A stretch of 64,000 nucleotides of DNA from DASUPK01 sp963724665 (GCA_963724665.1 CAVRVH010000005.1:1-64000), one strand, 5' to 3'. Numbered from the stretch's first letter, positions 41,643 through 50,533 are shown. The notes: generated by a model from the letters alone, not told the origin. Numbers and translations are program-made.

Positions 41643-43829
41643 ATGCGCAGGGTGACCTTTTCGCGCAACTACACGCTCTCGCTCTCGAGGACGTGCCAGT
41701 GCTACTGCAAGTACTGCGCCTTCGCGACGCACCGGGCGCACATCCACGATCCGGATGAGGTGGAGCGACGCCTGGACGAGGCGGTGCGCCGGAACGCGAA
41801 GGAGCTCCTGGTGCTCACCGGCGAGCGGCCCGAGGTCAATCCGGAGGTTGCCGAGCGACTGCGGGAGTGGGGCCACGAGGACTTCACCTCGTACGTTGTC
41901 TGGGCCTGCCAGCGCGGGCTGGAGCATGGACTGCTGCCCCACACGAACCTGGGTGTCCTCTCGCGCGAGGATCTCGAGCGCCTGCGAGAGGTGACCGCGT
42001 CCCAGGGCCTCATGCTCGAATCGATCAACCCGGACCTGGTGGTCCATCAGGGTTCGCCGACCAAGCACCCGGCGAAGCGGCTGGAGACGATCCGCCTGGC
42101 CGGCGAACTTCGGATTCCCTTCACCACCGGGGTCCTGGTCGGCATCGGGGAGACGCTGGAGGAGCGGGTGGGCGCCCTCGAGGCGATCGCGGCGGTCCAG
42201 GCGGAGTACGGCCACATCCAGGAGGTGATCCTGCAGAACTTCGTCCCGCATCCGCGCTACTACGGAGCCGAGGTCGCGGAGATCGCGGACGAAGCGTCCC
42301 GCCGGCGCTGGTCCGGGGAGGGCGGGGCGCCCGCCGAGCTGCCGCTCCCGGACTGGGCGGCCCCTGTCTCCGTCGATGACATGAAGCAGCTGATCTCCGA
42401 GTCGAAGCGGCTCATGCCCGACGTGGGGGTCCAGGTGCCGCCCAACCTTGCGGATTGGTGGCCCGAGCTCGTCGATGCCGGGGCGACGGACCTCGGTGGG
42501 CTCTCCAGCAACGGCGATCACATCTCGCCGGAGGAGCCCTTCCCCAGCCCGCACCAGGTGCGCAAGGAGCTCGCTCCCCGCGGCTACGCGCTGACGGAGC
42601 GTCTCTGCGCCTACCCCCAGTACCTCGATCCGGAGTGGATGGAGCAGGGGGTACTCGACGTCGTGAAGCTCAAGTACTGGAGCTTCATCCCGAGGCGCGG
42701 CTCCGGCCGTCGCCAGGAGACTCCGCCGTCGCCAGAGGTGGCGCCCCGCGCGATCGAGAAGGGCCGGCGGGGCGAGGAGCTCAGCGAGGAGGAGCTGACC
42801 GCGCTCTTCTCGGAGACCCGCCCCGGCGTCATCGAGGAGATGCGCGTTGCGGCGGACGAGCTGCGCGCTGAGCTGGTGGGCGACACGACGACCTTCGTCG
42901 TCAACCGGAACATCAACTTCACCAACGTCTGCGTGGTCGGGTGCGCGTTCTGCGGTTTCGGCCAGGGCAAGCGCTCGCCCGACGCCTACCTCGTCGCCGA
43001 GGACGATTTCGCCGCCCGTGTGGAGGAGGCGATCGATTTCGGCGCGACCGAGATCTGCATGCAGGGCGGGATCCATCCCGACTACACGCTCGAGGACTAC
43101 GGCCGCTGGCTGCGGTTCGCAAAGGAGTGCGCCCCGGACATCCACCTGCACGCGTACTCCCCGATGGAGATCCACTACATGTGCGAGCGCTCCGGGCGAG
43201 CTCCGGACTCGGTGTTCGAGTACCTGATCGAGTGCGGCCTCGGCTCGACGCCCGGGACGGCGGCGGAGGTTCTCGACGACGGTGTCCGTCAGCGCATCTC
43301 GCCGAACAAGCTGCCGGTCGCCCGCTGGGTCGAGATCATCGAGGCGTCGCATCGCGCGGGCCTGCGCTCGACCTCGACGGTGATGTTCGGCCACATCGAG
43401 GAGCCACGCGAGCTTGCGCGCCACATGCGAATCGTGCGGGCGCTCCAGGAGCGGACGGGAGGGATCACGGAGTTCGTCCCGCTCAGCTTCATCCCGTTCA
43501 ACACGCTTCTCGGCCGGACCCACGGGGTGGAGGAGATCTCACGCCAGGACAACCTCAAGCACACCGCCGCGTTCCGGCTCGCGCTCGGCAAGACGATCCC
43601 GAACCTGCAGGCGAGCTGGGTGAAGATGGGGCTCGATGCGGCCACCGAGAGCCTCCGCTGGGGCGTCAACGACCTCGGCGGGACGCTGATGGAGGAGAAC
43701 ATCTCGCGGATGGCGGGCTCACATCACGGGGTGAAGCTGGAGCCCGAGCAGCTCATAGAAGCCGCCCGCCGGGCCGGTCGGACTCCGGCCCAGCGGACGA
43801 CGCTCTACGAGATCGTCGAGACCTACTAG
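41643..43829 (+). CDS. fbiC: FO synthase, fused CofG-CofH (FbiC)
   Basis: The 728-residue bifunctional radical SAM enzyme builds the deazaflavin FO of coenzyme F420 from tyrosine and a ribityl-aminouracil. The CofG half has the SAM cluster CQCYCKYCAF near residue 20; the CofH half has CVVGCAFCGF near residue 430. Both halves have normal length. The remaining F420 genes lie at 46.2-49.4 kb on the other strand. Its TAG shares CTAG with the stop of the convergent membrane gene. Confidence 0.97.
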   Translation: MRRVTFSRNYTLSLSRTCQCYCKYCAFATHRAHIHDPDEVERRLDEAVRRNAKELLVLTGERPEVNPEVAERLREWGHEDFTSYVVWACQRGLEHGLLPHTNLGVLSREDLERLREVTASQGLMLESINPDLVVHQGSPTKHPAKRLETIRLAGELRIPFTTGVLVGIGETLEERVGALEAIAAVQAEYGHIQEVILQNFVPHPRYYGAEVAEIADEASRRRWSGEGGAPAELPLPDWAAPVSVDDMKQLISESKRLMPDVGVQVPPNLADWWPELVDAGATDLGGLSSNGDHISPEEPFPSPHQVRKELAPRGYALTERLCAYPQYLDPEWMEQGVLDVVKLKYWSFIPRRGSGRRQETPPSPEVAPRAIEKGRRGEELSEEELTALFSETRPGVIEEMRVAADELRAELVGDTTTFVVNRNINFTNVCVVGCAFCGFGQGKRSPDAYLVAEDDFAARVEEAIDFGATEICMQGGIHPDYTLEDYGRWLRFAKECAPDIHLHAYSPMEIHYMCERSGRAPDSVFEYLIECGLGSTPGTAAEVLDDGVRQRISPNKLPVARWVEIIEASHRAGLRSTSTVMFGHIEEPRELARHMRIVRALQERTGGITEFVPLSFIPFNTLLGRTHGVEEISRQDNLKHTAAFRLALGKTIPNLQASWVKMGLDAATESLRWGVNDLGGTLMEENISRMAGSHHGVKLEPEQLIEAARRAGRTPAQRTTLYEIVETY

Positions 43830-44599
43830 CTCGCGGAGCCTGTGCGGCCCTCGCGGGCTCCGGCCGCCGCGCCGGAAGCGGCGCCCGTCACGGCGCCCCG
43901 AATCCGATCGGTCAGGCTCGGGTTCCCGGTCTTGGTTGCGTTGCGCGCCCACGCGGTGATCAGAGCACTGAGAGCGAAGAACGTCACGAACGTGACGACC
44001 AACGGCACGAACAGCCCCAGTGCGCCGTCACCCGCAAACGCCCCGGTCTTGGTGAAGAGGGCGCCGAAGGTGAGCGGCTGCACCGCCGCCGCGACGGCCG
44101 TCAGCCAGCCGAGCCAGGCCGGGAACGCGCCGCTCCGCAGGAGCACGATCGCAGTCGCCGCAAAGAACGCGGTGAATGCCGGGATCGCGGCCACACCGAC
44201 CAGCACGAAGATGTCATTCAGAGCTCGTGTGATCAGTGGGTCGACGCCCTGCGGGCGATATGCCGCGACCGCCTCGGCGGCCAGGCCGACCAGTAGGCAC
44301 GAGCCTCCGATGACGCCCCCGATCAGGGTGATCGATGGCAGCCTGGGCGTGCCGCTGGCGATCCGCAGCACGCTCGTCAACGTCCCGAGGAACCAGATGT
44401 AGAAGAAGAACGCGACCGCCAGAATCACCACCCCGGCGCGGATCGCGCTGTGATGGCTGAGAAAGTAGCTCGCCCAATCCTGCGACGGGGCGTTCAGATC
44501 CGGCGGCGTCGGAATGACCGCGGCGAATCCGATCAACGTCAGGACGACGAACACGATGCCGGTCGCTGCGCCGTACTCAACGTAGCGATCGTCGTTCAT
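43826..44599 (-). CDS. Polytopic membrane protein of unknown function
   Basis: The 257-residue protein has about six hydrophobic helices: GIVFVVLTLIGFAAVI, AGVVILAVAFFFYIWFLG, LIGGVIGGSCLLVGL, FVLVGVAAIPAFTAFFAATAIVLL, WLTAVAAAVQPLTF, FVPLVVTFVTFFALSALI. An Ala/Gly/Arg tail ends the protein. It looks like the DUF4386-type group of small membrane proteins, but I am not sure. Confidence 0.7.
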   Translation of the reverse strand: MNDDRYVEYGAATGIVFVVLTLIGFAAVIPTPPDLNAPSQDWASYFLSHHSAIRAGVVILAVAFFFYIWFLGTLTSVLRIASGTPRLPSITLIGGVIGGSCLLVGLAAEAVAAYRPQGVDPLITRALNDIFVLVGVAAIPAFTAFFAATAIVLLRSGAFPAWLGWLTAVAAAVQPLTFGALFTKTGAFAGDGALGLFVPLVVTFVTFFALSALITAWARNATKTGNPSLTDRIRGAVTGAASGAAAGAREGRTGSAS

Positions 44600-44654
44600 A
44601 CAGCCTCCTCTCTAGATCCCTGGCGGCGGCGATCCTATTCGAGACAATCCGCTC

Positions 44655-45644
44655 ATGCGCGCAATGGTGCTCGAGGCCCCGGGACAGCCGCTGGTGGAAG
44701 CCGAGGTGCCTGATCCCAAGCCCGCCGAGGGGCAGGTCCTGCTTGAGGTGTCCACCTGCGGCGTGTGCCGCACGGACCTCCACATCTTCGACGGAGAGCT
44801 CACCGAGCCCAAGCTCCCGCTCGTGCTCGGGCATCAGATCGTCGGCCGGGTGATCGGGGCGGGGGAGGAAGCGACCCGGTTCGCGGACGGCGACCGCGTC
44901 GGCGTTCCGTGGCTGGGCTGGGCGGACGGGACCTGCCGGTTCTGCCGCTCCGGGCGGGAGAACCTCTGCGAGCACGCCCGTTTTACTGGCTATGACGTCG
45001 ATGGCGGGTACGCCGAGCGGGCAGTGGCAGACGAGCGCTTCTGCTTCCCGCTGCCAGGGGCGATGTCCGACGAGCACCTGGCACCGCTTCTCTGCGCGGG
45101 ATTGATCGGCTACCGGTCCCTGCGATTGGCCGGCAAGGGCGAGCGCCTCGGTCTCTATGGCTTTGGCTCGTCCGCGCACATCATCTGCCAGGTTGCCGTT
45201 GCCCAGGGCTGGCGCGTCTATGCCCTGACGCGGGAGGGCGATACCGAGACACAGGAGTTGGCGCGCACGCTGGGTGCCGACTGGGCGGGCGCCGTGGGCG
45301 ACCCCGCCGCCTCAGATCTCGACGCGGCGATCGTCTTTGCGCCGGTCGGCGATCTCATGGTGGAGGCGCTCCGCGCCATGGCGCCCGGCGGGACGGTGGT
45401 GTCGGCCGGGATCCACATGAGCGACATCCCCTCCTTTCCGTACGAGCTGCTCTGGCACGAGCGAACGATGCGATCGGTGGCCAACCTGACCCGGCGTGAC
45501 GGCGAGGAGTTCCTTCCCCTGGCCGCTAGCGTGCCGGTCGAGACCCGCATCCAGACCTATCCGCTGGCCGACGCCAACCGTGCGTTGGATGACATTCGTC
45601 ACGGTAGGGTCGAGGGCTCCGCCGTCCTTGCGATTGGCGAGTAG
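44655..45644 (+). CDS. Zinc-dependent alcohol dehydrogenase (AdhA-like)
   Basis: The 329-residue MDR enzyme has catalytic zinc ligands in STCGVCRTD and GHQIVG and a nucleotide loop (GLYGFGSSAHI). The structural-zinc lobe reads WADGTCRFCRSGRENLC: three Cys remain where four are usual, the first position being Asp. Substrate: probably a primary or secondary alcohol/aldehyde with NAD(P). It is divergent from the membrane gene and precedes a cupin gene. Confidence 0.9.
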   Translation: MRAMVLEAPGQPLVEAEVPDPKPAEGQVLLEVSTCGVCRTDLHIFDGELTEPKLPLVLGHQIVGRVIGAGEEATRFADGDRVGVPWLGWADGTCRFCRSGRENLCEHARFTGYDVDGGYAERAVADERFCFPLPGAMSDEHLAPLLCAGLIGYRSLRLAGKGERLGLYGFGSSAHIICQVAVAQGWRVYALTREGDTETQELARTLGADWAGAVGDPAASDLDAAIVFAPVGDLMVEALRAMAPGGTVVSAGIHMSDIPSFPYELLWHERTMRSVANLTRRDGEEFLPLAASVPVETRIQTYPLADANRALDDIRHGRVEGSAVLAIGE

Positions 45645-45709
45645 CCTCACAGTCAAACGGGTTGCGCTCACGGCGCACCCTTGCATCACCGGGGAGAGGA
45701 AAGAGCGAA

Positions 45710-46135
45710 ATGCCAGACGTGACCGTTAAGCGTGTCGAGGACTTCGAGGCGATCTTCGGTGGGGGCTTCCGGCGAGCGCGGGCGGGGCTCGGTGTGAGCT
45801 CATTCGGTCTCGCGGTGATCGACCTGCCGGCCAACTTCAAGCACTTTCCGGAGCACGACCAGACCCACGACGACCAGGAGGAGGTCTACACCCTGGTCTC
45901 GGGCCGGGCCACGCTGATCGTCGGCGGGGAGGAGCACGAACTCGAGCCCGGGGTGTTCGCGCGGGTAGGTGCTACCGAGAAGCGCAAGTTCGTCACCGGC
46001 GACGAGCCGGCGCGCATCATCGCGATGGGCGCCACGCCGGGCAAGGTCTACGAGCCTCCGGAGTTCACCCACGAGGGCACCAAGCCGCCCTCGATGGACG
46101 ACATCAAGTCCAAGCACGCCACTCCGGCCCTCTAG
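45710..46135 (+). CDS. Cupin-domain protein
   Basis: From ATG 45710, after GGGGAGAGGA, the 141-residue protein has a single cupin barrel: FPEHDQTHDDQEEVYTLVSGRATLIVGGEEHELEPGVFARVG. The His/Glu ligands of the first motif are present, while the second motif lacks a clear His. It may bind metal or a small ligand. Its TAG at 46133-46135 is also the first three bases of repeat copy A. Confidence 0.85.
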   Translation: MPDVTVKRVEDFEAIFGGGFRRARAGLGVSSFGLAVIDLPANFKHFPEHDQTHDDQEEVYTLVSGRATLIVGGEEHELEPGVFARVGATEKRKFVTGDEPARIIAMGATPGKVYEPPEFTHEGTKPPSMDDIKSKHATPAL

Positions 46136-46233
46136 CGGCCACCAGGCCGCTCGCCATCGGAGCGAAGGGCGAAGCCCGTAGCGACTTGCGCAGGGCGGCC
46201 GCTTGTGGCCGCGACTTGATGGCGAAGCCGTCT
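46133..46233 (+). repeat. 101-bp convergent-junction repeat, copy A
   Basis: This begins with the cupin stop TAG and ends within the cofE stop of the opposite strand. It folds as three small hairpins: GCGGCC-ACCA-GGCCGC, GGGC-GAA-GCCC and GCGGCC-GCTTGT-GGCCGC. Copies B (51851-51951, inverted) and C (56746-56847) have the same length within 1 bp. I count about 11 differing columns against C and 16 against B. Confidence 0.9.
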
Positions 46234-46987
46234 ATCTGAACAGATCGTCCTCGGCAGCTCGTCTCAGGCGGCCTGCCCCTGGCCCGTCGTCTGCGATCAC
46301 CAGGTCCTCCAGCCCGGAGATGACCGCGCCCGGCACCCCGGAGTCCTTGTCGCGCACCAGATCCGCGGCTGAGGCGACCTCGTCGGCGGTCGCGATCAGC
46401 GTGGCCGACAGCTCGCCGCCCTGGCGGTCGCGCTTCCCTCGCCAGTCCGCGACCGGCGGGATGCCCGCGCAGCCGATCGCCACGTCGGCCTGTCCTACGC
46501 GCCAGGCACGGCCGAAGCTGTCAGCGATCACCACCGCGGGCGCCGACCCTGATGCGCTCTCTATCTCCGCGCGAATCCGTCGAGCGGACGCATCGCCATC
46601 GACGGGCAGCAGAGAGACCTGGCCGTCGGTGAGGTTGGACGAGTCGATTCCGGCGTTCGCGCACACCCAGCCGCTCTTGGTCTCGGTGATCAGGACCCCG
46701 CGGTCGGCTCGGACGACTCTTGCGCTCTCAGCGAGCACCAGCTCCACCATGGCCGGGTCCTTGTCGAGCTTGGCTGCCAGCTCCCGGGCGCGCCCTCCGG
46801 GCTCAACCTCGGCGAGCAGCCGAACCCGCCCCTCGACCTTTGAGACGGCCTTCTGGGAGATGACGACGACCTCGTTTGCCGCGGGAGCGGCGGCTTCCGC
46901 GACCAGGCGACCCAGCTGATCGCCCTCGCGCAGTTCGGGTATCCCCGTCAGAGGCCGGATCCGCAGCTCACGAGTGGTCCCCGTCAT
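46232..46987 (-). CDS. cofE: Coenzyme F420:L-glutamate ligase (CofE)
   Basis: The 251-residue enzyme adds glutamates to F420-0 using GTP. CofE features are ELREGDQLGRLVAEA, VVISQKAVSKVEGRV, ARVVRADRGVLITETKSGWVCANAGIDSSNL and ADSFGRAWRVGQADVAIGCAG. It is a free-standing CofE, not the FbiB fusion with a nitroreductase-like domain seen in mycobacteria. It is the last gene of the leftward npdG-cofD-cofC-cofE run. Its stop coincides with the end of repeat copy A. Confidence 0.93.
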   Translation of the reverse strand: MTGTTRELRIRPLTGIPELREGDQLGRLVAEAAAPAANEVVVISQKAVSKVEGRVRLLAEVEPGGRARELAAKLDKDPAMVELVLAESARVVRADRGVLITETKSGWVCANAGIDSSNLTDGQVSLLPVDGDASARRIRAEIESASGSAPAVVIADSFGRAWRVGQADVAIGCAGIPPVADWRGKRDRQGGELSATLIATADEVASAADLVRDKDSGVPGAVISGLEDLVIADDGPGAGRLRRAAEDDLFR

Positions 46988-47015
46988 GGCGGCACAAGCT
47001 ACGCCGCCGAGGGAT

Positions 47016-47705
47016 TTACGCGGCGGCCGGCTGGGTGCGCTCGCCGAGCTCCCAGAGGACCGTGGCCGTCCGCGGAGCGGGCTGGGGGTCGAGCAGCAGG
47101 CGGTCGCGCAGCAGGGAGTAGTCCTCGGGTGTGTCGAGGTCGAGACCCATCGACACGACCTGCTCGAGGGCGAAGCTGATCCCCGCGGCCCGCGCCCGGC
47201 TGACGTGACGGGCGCAGCTGTCGGGTCCGAATGCGGGGAGGAAGACGTCGGGAGGCGCGAGCACCAGGCCGTTCGTGCCGGTCCCATGACGATCGGGAAT
47301 GATCAGCACGGTCCGGGGAGATCGTCCGATACGCGCGTCGAGTTCCTCGGTGTCGAGCATCGGGCAGTCGACGGGCAACATCGCCACACGCTTCGCTCCC
47401 TCGGCCAGTGCGGCACGCGCTCCGGCGGCCGCGGCCTCGGAATGGCCCTCGTCCGCCTCCTGGACCAGGACCTTGCAGCCGAACCAACGCGCCTGGCGGG
47501 CTATCGAGGCGTCAGCCGTGACGATCAGGACGTCATCGATGCACCGGCTGCGCGGCAGCTTCACGATCAAGTCGAGGAAGAGGGCCTCGGCGAGTAGGTT
47601 GCGCTCGTCTTCGGTCAGCGTGCCATTCAGTCGCCCGTTGGCGACGGACAGCCCCTTCACCGGAACGATCGCGGTCGTATGCAAGTTGTCGGACTCCAAC
47701 CCCAC
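47016..47705 (-). CDS. cofC: 2-phospho-L-lactate/PEP guanylyltransferase (CofC/FbiD)
   Basis: A 229-residue nucleotidyltransferase: N-terminal TTAIVPVKGLSVANGRL, IDDVLIVTADASIAR, AAGARAALAEGAKRVAMLPVDCPML and DRHGTGTNGLVLAPPD. It activates PEP (or phospholactate) with GTP to make the side-chain donor for F420. It lies 28 bp before cofE and 52 bp after cofD, in the same direction. Confidence 0.92.
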   Translation of the reverse strand: MGLESDNLHTTAIVPVKGLSVANGRLNGTLTEDERNLLAEALFLDLIVKLPRSRCIDDVLIVTADASIARQARWFGCKVLVQEADEGHSEAAAAGARAALAEGAKRVAMLPVDCPMLDTEELDARIGRSPRTVLIIPDRHGTGTNGLVLAPPDVFLPAFGPDSCARHVSRARAAGISFALEQVVSMGLDLDTPEDYSLLRDRLLLDPQPAPRTATVLWELGERTQPAAA

Positions 47706-47757
47706 GGATGGTCAGGCTAGCGGTTAGGGGGCGATTCATACCCCAGTTCGCGGTGAT

Positions 47758-48705
47758 TCATGCCTGCTCAGCAAGCATCGAGGCGAACTCGAGGGTTCGT
47801 TCAGCCAGCTCCCGCCGCCCGGCGGAACCCTCCATCAGGGTGGGACAGCTCATCACCCTGATGGCCTCGGGCGGCGGATCCGGGTCTTCCGGGTCGCAGA
47901 TCATGCCGTCGAGCAGGCCCTCGTAGAGGGACGCGGCCCCCGCGGCAGTCGAGGGCCGGCCCACCGCGCGCATGAAGAGGTCCGTCGGCCCCTTCACGAC
48001 CTGTCCAGCTACGTAGGGGCTGACCGCCACGACAGGGGCGGCAGAGGCCGTGACCGCCTTCCGCACCGCCGGCATGGAGACGATGGGGCCGATCGAGATC
48101 ACGGGGTTCGAGGGCCCCACGACGATGGCCTCGGCCTCGCCGATCGCCGCCAGCACCTCTGGCGTGGGACTCGCCTTCTCCATCCCCTCGACCTCCACTC
48201 CCTCGACCGGAGCCTGGGCATGTTCGGCGACCAGGTACTGCTGGAGGTCACGCCAGCCTTCGGCGGTCTTGACGCGTGTGCGCACCCGATCCTCGGACAT
48301 GGGGAGCACCGTGGCCCTCACGCCCAGGGCGCGTGCGATCTGTTTCTGTGCGTCGGTGCGACGGCCGCCCTCGGCGATGAACTCCTTGCGATAGAGGCAC
48401 GTGGCGAGGTCGCGGTCGGAGAGGCGGAACCAGTCGGGAGTACCGAGCCTGACCAGGCGGTCGAAGACCGTGAACGTGTCGTCCTTGATGCCCCAGCCGC
48501 GCTCCTCGTCGATGTCGCCGCTCAGCCAGTAGGTGACCAGGTCCGGATCGGGGGAGACATCCGCGCCCGCGATCTCGATGTCGTCGCCGGTGTTCGCAAT
48601 GACCGTCAGGCCGTCGCCGAGCACCTCCTGCATGCCCGCGGCGAGCTTGGCGCCGCCGGTGCCACCGGCGAGGACGACGCAGCGCCCGATTCCGCTCACG
48701 GCCAT
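47758..48705 (-). CDS. cofD: 2-phospho-L-lactate transferase (CofD/FbiA)
   Basis: The 315-residue enzyme transfers the activated phospho-C3 unit to FO. The motif VLAGGTGGAKLAAGM at the start, IANTGDDIEIAGADVSPDPDLVTYWLSG, WFRLSDRDLATCLYRKE and VGPSNPVISIGPI are characteristic. Its product feeds CofE. It starts 6 bp after the npdG stop, so the two are clearly cotranscribed. Confidence 0.95.
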   Translation of the reverse strand: MAVSGIGRCVVLAGGTGGAKLAAGMQEVLGDGLTVIANTGDDIEIAGADVSPDPDLVTYWLSGDIDEERGWGIKDDTFTVFDRLVRLGTPDWFRLSDRDLATCLYRKEFIAEGGRRTDAQKQIARALGVRATVLPMSEDRVRTRVKTAEGWRDLQQYLVAEHAQAPVEGVEVEGMEKASPTPEVLAAIGEAEAIVVGPSNPVISIGPIVSMPAVRKAVTASAAPVVAVSPYVAGQVVKGPTDLFMRAVGRPSTAAGAASLYEGLLDGMICDPEDPDPPPEAIRVMSCPTLMEGSAGRRELAERTLEFASMLAEQA

Positions 48706-48711
48706 CTGCGC

Positions 48712-49395
48712 CTAGGACCAGTGATCGCCGTCGGGAAGGCCGGTGATCCTGATGCCCGCGTGGGTCTTGTAGCGGATGTTGATGCCGATCAGCAGAGCAG
48801 TCAGCGGCTCCACGATTCGCGCCTGCTCGAGCGGGCCGGCATTGACGGCGCGCAGCCCGTCGACGAGCTCGATCACCTTGGCGACACGTGCCTTGTCGGT
48901 CTTGCGGTCGCCGCAGACCAGCACGTCCTCGTCGAGCGGCCCGTCGCCCGCCAGGATGGGCGCACTGACCGTGTGAAGCGCTGAAACCACCGTCACTCCG
49001 TCGGGCGCCATCTCCTGGGCCTGCTGGGCGGCGGATCCCTGCCAGACACCCACCGTACGGGTCGCCTTGCCCGAGATCGCCGCCGCGAGCGGCACCGTGC
49101 AGTCGACCAGCAGCTGCCCTTCCGTGAGCGCGTCCTTCAGGTTGGTGAGGGTCTCGGACTGGGCCCGGAACGGGACCGTGAGGAAGACGATCGGTCCCCG
49201 CTTGGCCGCCTCGTCGTTCGGCAGTCCCTCGATCTCGGCTCCGGGGACGGCTTCGCGCAGCTTCGCCGCTGCCTCCTCGGCACGCTCGGGCTTCCGCGAG
49301 CCGATCACGATCGTCTGCCCGGCGCGTGCCAGGCGGACCGCGAGGCCGTAGCCCAGGGCGCCGGTGCCGCCGATGATCGGGATTGGATCTGCCAT
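48712..49395 (-). CDS. npdG: F420H2:NADP oxidoreductase (NADPH-dependent F420 reductase)
   Basis: The 227-residue Rossmann enzyme exchanges hydride between F420 and NADP. It begins PIIGGTGALGYGLAVRLARAGQTIVIGSRKPERAEE, with the NADP-selecting SRKP loop, and later has FLTVPFRAQ, LHTVSAPIL and INIRYKTHAGIRITGLPDGDHW. It heads the F420 operon, coupling cofactor supply with its main reduction route. Confidence 0.93.
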   Translation of the reverse strand: MADPIPIIGGTGALGYGLAVRLARAGQTIVIGSRKPERAEEAAAKLREAVPGAEIEGLPNDEAAKRGPIVFLTVPFRAQSETLTNLKDALTEGQLLVDCTVPLAAAISGKATRTVGVWQGSAAQQAQEMAPDGVTVVSALHTVSAPILAGDGPLDEDVLVCGDRKTDKARVAKVIELVDGLRAVNAGPLEQARIVEPLTALLIGINIRYKTHAGIRITGLPDGDHWS

Positions 49396-49439
49396 CGGCG
49401 AGCAAGCTACACCTCGCCCGGAATAGGCTGCCGGGCGCC

Positions 49440-50180
49440 ATGAGACTCGAGGGAAAGAAGGCGCTGGTCACGGGCGGTGCGAGCGGCATCGGCGCCGCGG
49501 TCGCACGTCGCCTCGCCGCCGAGGGCGCCGACGTGACGATCGGCGACCTCAACCTCGACGGGGCGAGCGAGGTGGCGGGCGAGATCTCCGGGCTCGCGGT
49601 CGAGCTGGACGTCACCGATCTGGGCTCCGCGCAGGCAGCGGTGAACAGCGCCGGCCCGCCCATCGACATCCTCGTCAACAACGCCGGCACCGACGAGTTC
49701 GGATTCTTCACGCAGACGACGCCGGAGCAGTGGGAGAAGGTGATCGGCGTGAACCTGCGCGGCGTTCTCAACTGCACCCACGCCGCTCTCCCCGGCATGC
49801 AGGAGGCCGGCTATGGGCGGATCGTCAGCATCGCCTCCGAGGCGGGCCGGGTCGGGTCGAAGGGCTCGGCCGTCTACTCGGCTGCCAAGGGCGGAGTGAT
49901 CGCCTTCACCAAGGTGATGGCCCGCGAAAACGCTCGCTTCGGGATCACCGCCAATGCGATCGCACCCGGGCCGATCGAGACCCCCCTGTTGATGGCCGCC
50001 AAGGAGTTCGGGGAGATCGGCGAGAAGATCATTGAGAACATGAAGGCCGGGACCCAGATGAAGCGCCTGGGTCAGCCCGAGGAGGTCGCGGCGGCAGTGG
50101 CCTTTCTCTGCTCGGACGATTCCTCCTACGTGACGGGGGAGTGCATCGGCGTATCGGGCGGCATGGGGATGGTTGGCTGA
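49440..50180 (+). CDS. SDR-family 3-oxoacyl/3-hydroxyacyl-type dehydrogenase
   Basis: The 246-residue protein is a classical FabG-like SDR: VTGGASGIGAAVARRL, NNAG in LVNNAGTDEFG, Ser in IVSIASEAG, Tyr/Lys in SAVYSAAKGG, and a normal C-terminus (YVTGECIGVSGGMGMVG). It could reduce acetoacetyl-CoA or another 3-oxo ester. It overlaps the hotdog gene (TGATG), suggesting acyl-CoA chemistry. Confidence 0.9.
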   Translation: MRLEGKKALVTGGASGIGAAVARRLAAEGADVTIGDLNLDGASEVAGEISGLAVELDVTDLGSAQAAVNSAGPPIDILVNNAGTDEFGFFTQTTPEQWEKVIGVNLRGVLNCTHAALPGMQEAGYGRIVSIASEAGRVGSKGSAVYSAAKGGVIAFTKVMARENARFGITANAIAPGPIETPLLMAAKEFGEIGEKIIENMKAGTQMKRLGQPEEVAAAVAFLCSDDSSYVTGECIGVSGGMGMVG

Positions 50181-50533
50181 TGGAGATTGGGGCTGAGCGA
50201 GTCGACGACTTCACGGTCGAAGACCGCCTACTCACCGACGTCGGGGGCACGCTCGGATCCGCGGTGCTCTCCACGCCGGGGATGATCGGGATGATGGAGC
50301 GAACCGCCGCGATCCTCTCGCTCGAGCAGCTGCCCGAGGGCCAGGTGACCGTTGGCTTCGAGGTCTGCGTCAAGCACGTCGCGGGGGCGGCCGAGGGCGC
50401 CGAGTGCAAGGCCCGGGCGACGCTCAAGGAGTTTGTCGACGACCGCAAGCTCCGGTTCGAGGTCGAGGTCACTGAGGCCGATCGGACAATTGGTGTCGGC
50501 ACACACGAGCGCCGCGTGATCAACCCGGGCTGA
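50180..50533 (+). CDS. Hotdog-fold thioesterase (FlK-like)
   Basis: The 117-residue protein has a hotdog pattern: LSTPGMIGMMERTAAILSLEQLPEGQVTVGFEVCVKHVAGAAEGAECKARATLKEFVDDRKLRFEVEV. The small thioesterase group with fluoroacetyl-CoA thioesterase shares the PGMIGMME-type segment. The substrate is probably an acyl-CoA. It is sandwiched between an SDR and HMG-CoA lyase in one transcript. Confidence 0.8.
   Translation: MEIGAERVDDFTVEDRLLTDVGGTLGSAVLSTPGMIGMMERTAAILSLEQLPEGQVTVGFEVCVKHVAGAAEGAECKARATLKEFVDDRKLRFEVEVTEADRTIGVGTHERRVINPG

Noticed and set aside
41433..43523. Long antisense frame over fbiC
   Set aside because: Low-complexity Arg/Asp/Leu-rich translation with no domain, opposite a certain gene.
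46133..46233. Repeat as an insertion sequence or CRISPR unit
   Set aside because: No transposase, no terminal inverted repeats or target duplications visible, and copies are 5 kb apart without spacers.
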